From Pedobacter sp. BS3 (GTDB lineage Bacteria > Bacteroidota > Bacteroidia > Sphingobacteriales > Sphingobacteriaceae), in the NCBI RefSeq assembly GCF_008274585.1, contig NZ_VTRT01000003.1, positions 558,001 to 622,000 on the forward strand: a stretch of DNA of 64,000 nucleotides, given 5' to 3'. Position 1 is the stretch's first letter. Every line of letters starts with the position of its first letter. The translations under genes were made by a program, and so were the position numbers. The notes below the pieces were generated by a model. The model was not told where the DNA came from. It did no database searches and saw only the letters and a list, made by a program, of their open reading frames with translations. Shown in pieces: positions 52,769 through 59,672 of this stretch.

Positions 52769-52782
52769 CGCAAACGTTTGAT
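52769..52782. promoter_or_regulatory. LacI-type operator, site 1
   Basis: CGCAAACGTTTGAT, containing the palindrome CAAACGTTTG with the central CG typical of LacI/PurR-family operators. The 14 bp are the exact reverse complement of site 2 at 54009-54022. Confidence 0.75.
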
Positions 52783-52813
52783 ATTTTACAATGAGGACAT
52801 TCCGGAATGCCTT

Positions 52814-52908
52814 ATTTCAAATAGTTGTCGGCTGGTGAAGACACCAGCCCCGGCAAGCCGTCGTCGCCACCGCCTGCAAAAATAAATATGATGCAACCAT
52901 TTGAAAAT
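52814..52908. repeat. Inverted-repeat-bounded intergenic element, family 2, copy B
   Basis: Ends ATTTCAAATAGTTG and CAACCATTTGAAAAT are largely complementary. Inside is a perfect stem GGCTGGTG/CACCAGCC with loop AAGA, followed by TGCAAAAATAAATATGATG, as in copy A. Confidence 0.75.
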
Positions 52909-52980
52909 GCATCCGCATTTCTCATATTTTACATTACAGTGCAAAATTCCTACTTTTAGGCTGCTTCTTTACCCGTGCGC

Positions 52981-53994
52981 ATGTCAGACAAACCCGCTAC
53001 CATAAAAGAAATTGCCAGGCTCTTGAACATTTCGGTATCAACCGTTTCACGGGCATTGCATGATCATCCGAGCATCGGCCTTACTACCCGTATCAAAGTT
53101 AAAAAGTTAGCGCAGGAACTACGGTATGAGCCTAATCAAACCGCTATATTCTTCCAGAAAGGCAAAACATACACTATCGGTGTTATCCTGCCCGAACTTT
53201 CTGAAGATTTCTTTTCATCCGCTATCAGCGCCATTGAAGATACGGCATATAAACGGAATTATACGGTTTTGCTGGCCCAATCGCACGATGATGAACAAAA
53301 GGAAAAACAGTTGGTAGAAAAGATGAAAAATCACCGGGTGGATGGCCTGCTGGTATCGGTAGCTAAAACCACTGCCAGCTTTGAGCATTTTGATATGCTT
53401 AAGCGATATCATATTCCTACGGTATTTTTTGACCGCATCCCTCCTATCCCGGATATTCATTATGTAGCCTGCAATATTGAAACCGGTACAATAGAAGCAG
53501 TGAGCTACCTGCTGAAACGCGGACATCGGACTATCGGCATGATAAACGGCCCCGCCACGCTATACGCCAGCAGCGAACGTCGCGAAGGGTATATTAAGGC
53601 CATGCTGAAAAACCGGCTAAAGTTTGACCCCAGCCTGGTTGTAAGCTGCGACCTTACCGAAGAAAGCACTCAGGCCGCCGTAGATGTGTTAATGGCCAAT
53701 AAACGAAAACCATCGGCTATTGTAACATTTAACGATTATGTATCGCTTTTTACCATTAAATATGCCCGAAGCCTGAACCTGATAAAAGATATTGAGATTG
53801 TAAGCTATGCCAATCTTCCGGTAATTAATTACCTGGATCATACGCCGGTAGCTTCGGTAGAGCAGTTTCCCTATCAGCAGGGCCAGAAAGCCACCGAAAT
53901 TTTACTGGATCTGCTCAATACCAAAAATGAACAGCAGGCATTTTATCAAACCATTATTGAATCGCAACTGGTAGAAAACAACGCTGTACATTGA
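52981..53994 (+). CDS. LacI family transcriptional regulator
   Basis: 337 residues from ATG 52981 (GTG at 52975 is less likely). The N-terminal HTH and hinge read TIKEIARLLNISVSTVSRALHDHPSIGLTTRIKVKKLAQELRYEPN, and the periplasmic-binding-type effector domain follows (IGVILPELSEDFFSSAISAIEDTA). It lies between the GH109 and hexosamine-kinase-like genes, and both are preceded by the same CAAACGTTTG operator, so it probably represses both in the absence of an amino-sugar inducer. Confidence 0.93.
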   Translation: MSDKPATIKEIARLLNISVSTVSRALHDHPSIGLTTRIKVKKLAQELRYEPNQTAIFFQKGKTYTIGVILPELSEDFFSSAISAIEDTAYKRNYTVLLAQSHDDEQKEKQLVEKMKNHRVDGLLVSVAKTTASFEHFDMLKRYHIPTVFFDRIPPIPDIHYVACNIETGTIEAVSYLLKRGHRTIGMINGPATLYASSERREGYIKAMLKNRLKFDPSLVVSCDLTEESTQAAVDVLMANKRKPSAIVTFNDYVSLFTIKYARSLNLIKDIEIVSYANLPVINYLDHTPVASVEQFPYQQGQKATEILLDLLNTKNEQQAFYQTIIESQLVENNAVH

Positions 53995-54008
53995 TACAGG
54001 CAAAATAA

Positions 54009-54022
54009 ATCAAACGTTTGCG
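54009..54022. promoter_or_regulatory. LacI-type operator, site 2
   Basis: ATCAAACGTTTGCG, reverse complement of site 1. It lies about 25 bp upstream of a -7-like box (TAGGTTTG, 54047-54054) for the kinase-like gene. Confidence 0.75.
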
Positions 54023-54072
54023 CAGAGAGTTAAGCCAATAATTCGTTAGGTTTGAGGGTAAATTTAATACGC

Positions 54073-55143
54073 ATGCTTGGTGATATTCTTAAGGCTTTTG
54101 ACCTGCAACCAGACAAATTTATTATTGAAGAATTTGGCAGCGGACTGATAAACCATACCTGGAAAGTCCGTAGAAATACTAACTCTTATATTCTTCAGCG
54201 GGTTAATACAAACGTTTTCAAGCATCCCGATCAGATTTCTGAAAATATTGAAAAAATAGACAATTACCTGGCACAACGTTATCCCAGGTATTTGTTTGTT
54301 TCGCCGGTTCGTACCCGGGATGGTAAATTCATGGTAAAAAACGGTAACGATTATTACCGGCTGGCGCCGTTTGTTGAAGGCTCTCATACCATAGATACGG
54401 TTTACACCGTGAAGCAGGCTTACCAGGCAGCAAGCCAGTTTGGTAAATTTACCTGTTTGCTTTCTGATTTTGACGCTAACAGCCTGCACTATACGCTTCC
54501 GGATTTTCACAACCTGTCGTTACGCATTGATCAGTTCAAAAGTGCTTATCACAACGCTCGTCCTGAACGAATCAAGGCTGCTCAGGCAGCTATTGACGAG
54601 GCTAATAAGCATCAGCATATTGCCGATCTATACGAGCATATTGTCAGCAATAATCACATTCCGAAACGGGTTATTCATCACGATACCAAAATCAGCAATG
54701 TACTGTTTGATGATGAGGATAACGGGCTTTGCGTTATTGACCTGGACACGGTAATGCCGGGTTACTTTATCAGCGACTTAGGTGATATGATGCGCACTTA
54801 CCTGTCGCCGGCCAATGAGGAAGAAAAGGATTTCAGCAAAATCAGCGTGCGGGTTGAGTTCTTTAAAGCCATTATTGAGGGATATTATACCCAGTTAGCC
54901 CATTCGCTTACCGCCGAAGAAAAAGACCTGTTTGTTTATGCCGGCAAATTCATCATTTATATGCAGGCTATCCGTTTCCTTACCGATTACCTCAATAATG
55001 ATATTTATTACGGAGAAGCCTATCCCGGCCATAACCTGGTAAGGGCGCAAAACCAGTTTGTATTGCTCAACAAATACATCGAAGCAGAACTGCAGTTTCA
55101 GGAAATTGTTCTGGGTTTCAGGGATGATGTTAAAATAGGATGA
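54073..55143 (+). CDS. N-acetylhexosamine 1-kinase-like phosphotransferase
   Basis: 356 residues from ATG 54073; the TTG at 54052 lies inside the predicted promoter. Aminoglycoside-phosphotransferase (APH) fold: FGSGLINHTWKV, RVIHHDTKISNVLFDDE (catalytic loop), LCVIDLDTVMPGYFISDLGDMMRTY (DxD metal site). This pattern resembles NahK-type anomeric kinases that make GlcNAc/GalNAc-1-phosphate. Combined with GH109 it forms a plausible GalNAc salvage route under LacI control. Confidence 0.83.
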   Translation: MLGDILKAFDLQPDKFIIEEFGSGLINHTWKVRRNTNSYILQRVNTNVFKHPDQISENIEKIDNYLAQRYPRYLFVSPVRTRDGKFMVKNGNDYYRLAPFVEGSHTIDTVYTVKQAYQAASQFGKFTCLLSDFDANSLHYTLPDFHNLSLRIDQFKSAYHNARPERIKAAQAAIDEANKHQHIADLYEHIVSNNHIPKRVIHHDTKISNVLFDDEDNGLCVIDLDTVMPGYFISDLGDMMRTYLSPANEEEKDFSKISVRVEFFKAIIEGYYTQLAHSLTAEEKDLFVYAGKFIIYMQAIRFLTDYLNNDIYYGEAYPGHNLVRAQNQFVLLNKYIEAELQFQEIVLGFRDDVKIG

Positions 55144-55238
55144 TTAAAGCGAGAGTTGAGCAAAGTAAAATCCTAACCATTCACATTGGTGTCGGGTTAA
55201 TATTGGTATAAGTCAGTGATACTAACGCCGACCAAGTT

Positions 55239-55437
55239 GTTTATTATTGCTTTCGCCCTTTGAAATTCTGATATTTAGAGCAACATTGGATGAGCACGGA
55301 ATGAATAGATGGGGGGTTGTGAATTGCTTTCGCCCTTTGAAATTCTGATATTTAGAGCAACTCTTTTTTGTACGACCATGCAAATTGACCTGTTGTGAAT
55401 TGCTTTCGCCCTTTGAAATTCTGATATTTAGAGCAAC
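55239..55437. CRISPR. Orphan CRISPR array, left part (3 repeats, 2 spacers)
   Basis: Repeats at 55239-55284, 55316-55361 and 55392-55437, each 46 bp. They start GTTGTGAATTGCTTTCGCCC and end TTTAGAGCAAC. The first has three changes near its 5' end, typical of a terminal repeat; the other two are identical. Spacers are 31 and 30 nt and differ. The length and start resemble type II-C repeats of Bacteroidota. No cas gene or tracrRNA is in the window. A fourth identical repeat follows the cassette at 57439. Confidence 0.87.
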
Positions 55438-55452
55438 TAAGGCGACTTTGCT

Positions 55453-55461
55453 TATTGACTG
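55453..55461. repeat. 9-bp direct repeat, left border of cassette
   Basis: TATTGACTG, repeated at 57418-57426, 15 bp after the third CRISPR repeat; a possible target-site duplication. Confidence 0.4.
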
Positions 55462-55503
55462 ATATATTGAAAAAATCAAATTATTAATTAAAATATAAAT
55501 TTT

Positions 55504-55944
55504 ATGAAAAATTTAATTTACACTTCCATTCTATTACTATTATTAAGCTCTTGTACAGTTAAGCAAATGGCAAGTTCTATAATAACTGTTGATTATCGCC
55601 CTTATTCTCAATCTGGATTCTTTATAACAGAATCAAATAGTGTGAACTTTGAATATACGCCATTGTCTAATGTCCAGAGCTATATATCAACTGGCTATGA
55701 GAAAGAAAAGGGTGACGAAATACCTAAAAAAGAAATTGATAATGTTTATGGGAATAGATATGAAGGCAAAATAAAGGTTATTTCAGCAACAGCACAAAAG
55801 GCAGTTGATTTATTAGTTGATAATGCTAAATCACAGGGTGCTAATGCAATCATAAATTTAAAAATAACCCCTATTTATAGCACTTCAAGTGGATTTAGTT
55901 TTATCCAAGGCTATTCAGCCTCTGGCATGGCGATAAAAAGGTGA
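55504..55944 (+). CDS. Lipoprotein of the cassette
   Basis: 146 residues with signal peptide and lipobox (LLLLLSSCTV; Cys near 17). The C-terminal part (KAVDLLVDNAKSQGANAIINLKITPIY) resembles the YbjQ-like fold of small lipoproteins. It has no catalytic motif. Together with the following three genes it is A+T-rich, and it lies wholly within the DNA that separates CRISPR repeats 3 and 4. Confidence 0.75.
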   Translation: MKNLIYTSILLLLLSSCTVKQMASSIITVDYRPYSQSGFFITESNSVNFEYTPLSNVQSYISTGYEKEKGDEIPKKEIDNVYGNRYEGKIKVISATAQKAVDLLVDNAKSQGANAIINLKITPIYSTSSGFSFIQGYSASGMAIKR

Positions 55945-55954
55945 AATAAAAGAT

Positions 55955-56920
55955 ATGGCAGCTAAAAAGAAACCAAACGAGCAAATAATACTCCAGCAGG
56001 AGATTGCTTTTAGTGTAGCCGGAAAAGATGAGAAAGACCATACCCTTAGCTGGGAGATATTAAAGAAGATAGGCGACAATACGCAACGCCTTATTGATGT
56101 TTTAATGAAGTACGCCAATACTAAGGATAAAATATCACCAGACCTAACGAAATTAGTTTTTACAGGCTTTTATCCCGGGTCTGCGCAACCGGCCTGGCGC
56201 ATTAAAGAACTTCCCAACTTATTATTTCCCTTGGATGATGAGATGAAAGAATTAAACCATGATTTCAACTTTGTTATTCAAAATATAAATAAGGGTAATT
56301 TTAAGGCCATTGCGGATAAATATGATATTCCTGAAATAAGAAATGAGGTCATTGATGCGGTTTATAGTTTCAGCAATTCGGCAGGCACAAAGCCATTTAC
56401 TATTATTAAAAGACTGCCTGATGGCAAACAGCAATATAAAAGTATCGCTAAGGTAAGACGAATGGATATAACTCATAAAAATGAGCTATACGCCAAAACG
56501 CCAAAAGAAAACCTGAAAAACAATGAACGCATAGAGGTATTCGCATCACTTAAAGTCAGTTCATTAGAAAGCAAAAAGCCTAAATTTTACAAAAAAGACT
56601 TGCATCTTTACACTGAAAAAGAAACAACATTGGCGGTCAGGCTGGAGTATATCGAGACAGAGCATAGAATCTATCATTTAAGGAGTGAGATTCCATTTAC
56701 CTTAAATAAGGTAGATAAATCTGCATATACAATAGATAGTCCATTACTGGATATTTATGCTTACGGTAATAGCATCAAAGAGGCCGAAGAGGATTTTTAC
56801 AGTCAGTTTGATTACACCTATCAAAGAATAGCAGGGCTTCCTGATAAACAGTTAAGTGAGCATTTGCAGCGTGCTAAGCAGTTTATATTGTTATTAGTTG
56901 ATAATGTAAAAAACAAATAA
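55955..56920 (+). CDS. Cassette protein of unknown function, 321 residues
   Basis: Mixed alpha/beta, Lys- and Glu-rich. Residues 30-60 are helical (SWEILKKIGDNTQRLIDVLMKYA). The C-terminal half has strand-rich DLHLYTEKETTLAVRLEYIETEHRIYHL and DSPLLDIYAYGNSIKEAEEDFYSQFDYTYQRI. I do not recognise a family. It is coupled by TAATG to the HicA-like gene, so the two probably act as a pair. Confidence 0.7.
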   Translation: MAAKKKPNEQIILQQEIAFSVAGKDEKDHTLSWEILKKIGDNTQRLIDVLMKYANTKDKISPDLTKLVFTGFYPGSAQPAWRIKELPNLLFPLDDEMKELNHDFNFVIQNINKGNFKAIADKYDIPEIRNEVIDAVYSFSNSAGTKPFTIIKRLPDGKQQYKSIAKVRRMDITHKNELYAKTPKENLKNNERIEVFASLKVSSLESKKPKFYKKDLHLYTEKETTLAVRLEYIETEHRIYHLRSEIPFTLNKVDKSAYTIDSPLLDIYAYGNSIKEAEEDFYSQFDYTYQRIAGLPDKQLSEHLQRAKQFILLLVDNVKNK

Positions 56921-57207
56921 TGGCTGTTCTAAAAGACAAAAAGACCCGGCAAAACCTGCTTAAAAAAGGGTTTGTAAATTCTGATTCCCATCATCATTTT
57001 TATGAATTTTGGCATAATGGCACATTAATAGCCAAAACCAGGACAAGCCATAACGGGCAGGATATAGATGATTACCTTATTAAATCTATGAGCCAGCAAT
57101 GCAAAGTAGATAAGGACTTTTTCAAAGCTTTTGCAAAATGCACCAAATCTCAAAATGATTATATCAATGAGCTTATTAAGAATAATATAATCACAAGCTC
57201 TAAATAA
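56920..57207 (+). CDS. HicA-like small protein of the cassette
   Basis: 95 residues. LLKKGFVNSDSHHHFYEFWHNGTLIAKTRTSHNGQDIDDYLI resembles the HicA/dsRBD-like fold, with His residues in place of the usual GSHH turn, and then FAKCTKSQNDYINELIKNNII. Candidates are a toxin-like RNA-binding protein or its regulatory partner. Start overlaps the previous stop. Confidence 0.6.
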   Translation: MAVLKDKKTRQNLLKKGFVNSDSHHHFYEFWHNGTLIAKTRTSHNGQDIDDYLIKSMSQQCKVDKDFFKAFAKCTKSQNDYINELIKNNIITSSK

Positions 57208-57216
57208 TTATTTACC

Positions 57217-57423
57217 ATGCCCAAAATAACCTACGAGGTAGATAAAGAGATTGCCGCCCGGCTAAAATACTTTAGAAAAACATATTGCGGCACGCTTGAA
57301 GAAGTTAGCGCTAAGACAGACATCACCGTTAAAGTGCTTAATTATTCGGAACGGGGATTAAGGGAAATTCCTTTACGCTTAGTTGCGGGGTATGCCGTTC
57401 ATTACAATCTAAATGTATATTGA
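57217..57423 (+). CDS. Xre-like helix-turn-helix protein, possibly truncated at the cassette border
   Basis: 68 residues: EIAARLKYFRKTYCGTLEEVSAKTDITVKVLNYSERGLREIPLRLVAGYAVHYNLNVY. This is an HTH_3-type domain that stops where such domains usually end or continue. Its stop codon lies inside the 9-bp direct repeat TATTGACTG at the right border, so the C-terminus may have been cut by an integration event. Confidence 0.65.
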   Translation: MPKITYEVDKEIAARLKYFRKTYCGTLEEVSAKTDITVKVLNYSERGLREIPLRLVAGYAVHYNLNVY

Positions 57424-57426
57424 CTG
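57418..57426. repeat. 9-bp direct repeat, right border of cassette
   Basis: TATTGACTG, identical to 55453-55461, 12 bp before the fourth CRISPR repeat. Confidence 0.4.
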
Positions 57427-57438
57427 TTATTCAACACT

Positions 57439-57522
57439 GTTGTGAATTGCTTTCGCCCTTTGAAATTCTGATATTTAGAGCAACCCGTGTTGCTTTTCTA
57501 ATTCAACACCATACGTTGTGAA
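57439..57522. CRISPR. Orphan CRISPR array, right part (1 full repeat, 1 spacer, broken terminal repeat)
   Basis: 57439-57484 is identical to the 46-bp repeats 2 and 3. It is followed by 30 nt of unique sequence (57485-57514) of exact spacer length, and then GTTGTGAA, the start of a repeat that diverges after 8 bp. A degraded terminal repeat is the simplest reading. A hairpin AAGGCG/CGCCTT (57530-57549) with a T-rich tail follows and might terminate transcription. Confidence 0.75.
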
Positions 57523-57948
57523 AACATTCAAGGCGGGGCAACTCGCCTTTCTTATTTACATCAACTCCCTTTTATTCCCTAAACTTCTTTATACTAACCT
57601 AACGAAGCAATATTTCCCCCCCCTGAGAGCGTCGGCAGCAAATGGTTAGCAAAAGCAAGTTACACATTTAACCTTAATGCACAAAAAAACGTATAGAAAC
57701 ATATTATTATCAGACCACATATCGAATCAGGATGTGTACTAAGTCCTCAAAGCGCACATCATCAGTTAACCTTGAGTTAATCAGTGTAATTATTTAAACG
57801 GTATTTATAGGTATATTATTCGTATCTTGTTCGTCTATCATTCGACTAATTACGAATAAAATAGCTATTAATTATAAGTTATATATTATTATTGGTATCT
57901 TTAATTTCACAAAATTCACTCACACCTTTATGCAGGAGAATGTTACTT
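57523..57948. other. A+T-rich intergenic region, no gene seen
   Basis: About 426 bp between the CRISPR remnant and the DUF6266 gene. It holds the terminator-like hairpin at 57530-57549 and, later, A+T-rich sequence presumably with the DUF6266 promoter. No RNA gene or repeat is recognised in the rest. Confidence 0.55.
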
Positions 57949-58581
57949 ATGGGACGATTAAAATATGGCATTAACGGACCGGTAAGCGGCAAGGTTGGCA
58001 ATGTAGTAGGCGCTACCTGGAGAGACATCGCATATATCAGGGCCTTACCGGCAAAGCCTGCCAAACGAACAAGCGGACAACTGGCCAACCAGAGCCGTTT
58101 TGCGACTGTAAACAAATGGCTGGCCCCTTTTAAACCGTTTACCAGCATCGGGTTAATGTATTATTCCGGGCGAATGACCGCTTATAACGCCGCTTATAAT
58201 CTGAACCACCGGCTGTTACCTTTACAGGACGAAAGCGATGAAACTGTAGATTACGCCTCATTGGTATTAAGTGACGGCGATCTGCTGGGTGCAGATGAAC
58301 CGGCGGTACAGGTAACCAACACCGGCATTGCAGAAATAAGCTGGAAGTCCCGCTATAATCACAGAGCCAAAGTCTCCGACGAGCTGATGGTGTTACTATA
58401 CCTGCCCGAACAACACGACAGTATTTTTACAATAGCCCAGGCTACACGTGGGGACCTTCACTATACACTGGCCTATGATGTTAAACTACAAGGTTACCGT
58501 TCCGAGCTTTTTATCGGGTTTGCCTCTGCCGACCGAAAACGGGTTTCACGTAGTCAGTACCTGGGCAGTGTTATCTTGTAA
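57949..58581 (+). CDS. DUF6266 family protein
   Basis: 210 residues from ATG 57949 (MGRLKYGINGPVSGKVGNVVGATWRDIAYIRALP), the standard start of DUF6266 proteins; the upstream ATG-like start at 57892 adds 19 unrelated residues. The C-terminal half is a beta-sandwich type (VQVTNTGIAEISWKSRYNHRAKVSDELMVLLYLPE). No signal peptide is seen. The function of the family is unknown. Confidence 0.82.
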   Translation: MGRLKYGINGPVSGKVGNVVGATWRDIAYIRALPAKPAKRTSGQLANQSRFATVNKWLAPFKPFTSIGLMYYSGRMTAYNAAYNLNHRLLPLQDESDETVDYASLVLSDGDLLGADEPAVQVTNTGIAEISWKSRYNHRAKVSDELMVLLYLPEQHDSIFTIAQATRGDLHYTLAYDVKLQGYRSELFIGFASADRKRVSRSQYLGSVIL

Positions 58582-58664
58582 TACCTGGGTAACCGTTAAA
58601 ATATTTTTACACTCGATAATAGCACAGCCGGGCACTTTTACACTTCCATCCTTTAACATACAAC

Positions 58665-59672
58665 CTATTTCCCCTGCTGTTCTATAACCACCGTGCTGAT
58701 CTTCCCGGTAAAAGGAAAAGGTCCGCTATACGATTTAGAAACCGGTGAATTCATGCTTTTACCTACCGATATGCCTACGCTATAGGCAGTATTACCCAGC
58801 AAACCTTTAGCTGCATTGGTCGGCATGACCGCCAGTTCCTGTTCATCGGCAAGCAGGCGTACCTTATCTGTTAAGAATTCCACACGGATAGTATGTTTAC
58901 CTGTCGCCAAAGGCGCTGATGCCTGCAAGGATACTTCTTTCTGCGCCTTATTCATTACGAAATGCACCAGGCCGTTTTTAATATAGAGTACATTGCCACC
59001 GAATAAATCGCCATGAGCAAAAATAATCCCTTCGTTATTTGTGTTGGTTATTTCAATATTCGCCGTGATCTTCACCGGTAATTTGCCGATCGGTACCGGG
59101 AAACGGGAGGAACTTTGCCCGTATAATACCGTTTGGGGTTTCACCCGGTCTTTTGGCGTTCCCTCATGAAAGTCCTTAAGCGGATACACATGATTTTTGA
59201 TGGCTTCCTGCCCGAAGAGCGCCTTCAGCTCTTTCAGCTTTTCAGGATACTTTGCAGCCAGGTTTGTGGTCTCCGTCCAGTCGTTATTCAGGTTATATAA
59301 TTCCCATTGATCCTCATTATAATCCAGCGGTGCACGAAAATTAATATCCCGGGTATCCGGGCCGGATTCGGGCCTGAGCTTATAGGTTTTAGGGTGATAG
59401 GCTTCGGCCTTCCAGCCATCCTTATACATGGCCCGTCCGCCATGCAGCTCATAATACTGTACCGTATGTTTTGAGGGTGCATCAGGTTGGTTTATGGAAT
59501 AGGCGAAACTGATACCCTGTATGGGCATTTGCGGATACCCGTTAATGGTATCGGGAATGGTTGTACCGGTTAGCTCTACCGTGGTCGGCAATACATCGAT
59601 CACGTGGTTATACTGCATCCGTACGCCCCCCTTATCGTGAATACCTTTAGGATAGAATACGATCAGCGGCAA
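58665..59672 (-). CDS. Arylsulfatase, C-terminal fragment (frameshifted from the next gene)
   Basis: 335 residues beginning PLIVFYPKGIHDKGGVRMQYNHVIDVLPTTVELTG, the continuation of the sulfatase core, followed by WELYNLNNDWTETTNLAAKYPEKLKELKALF and a C-terminal jelly-roll domain. Read with the upstream fragment through a single missing base near 59673 it gives a 770-residue AtsA-like sulfatase. By itself it has no natural start (TTG 59672). Confidence 0.85.
   Translation of the reverse strand: MPLIVFYPKGIHDKGGVRMQYNHVIDVLPTTVELTGTTIPDTINGYPQMPIQGISFAYSINQPDAPSKHTVQYYELHGGRAMYKDGWKAEAYHPKTYKLRPESGPDTRDINFRAPLDYNEDQWELYNLNNDWTETTNLAAKYPEKLKELKALFGQEAIKNHVYPLKDFHEGTPKDRVKPQTVLYGQSSSRFPVPIGKLPVKITANIEITNTNNEGIIFAHGDLFGGNVLYIKNGLVHFVMNKAQKEVSLQASAPLATGKHTIRVEFLTDKVRLLADEQELAVMPTNAAKGLLGNTAYSVGISVGKSMNSPVSKSYSGPFPFTGKISTVVIEQQGK

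Noticed and set aside
54064-54510. A 148-residue minus-strand frame opposite the hexosamine kinase-like gene
   Set aside because: Shadow of the clearly coding plus strand, with no family resemblance.
55222-55479. An 85-residue minus-strand open frame over the CRISPR repeats with repeated VALNIRISKGESN
   Set aside because: The repeated peptide is only the translation of the 46-bp repeats; there is no independent sign of a gene.
55239-57522. 46-bp repeats as integron attC sites (GTTG...CAAC ends)
   Set aside because: The ends do not fit GTTRRRY and RYYYAAC, no integrase is present, and the 30-31-nt regular spacers fit CRISPR better.
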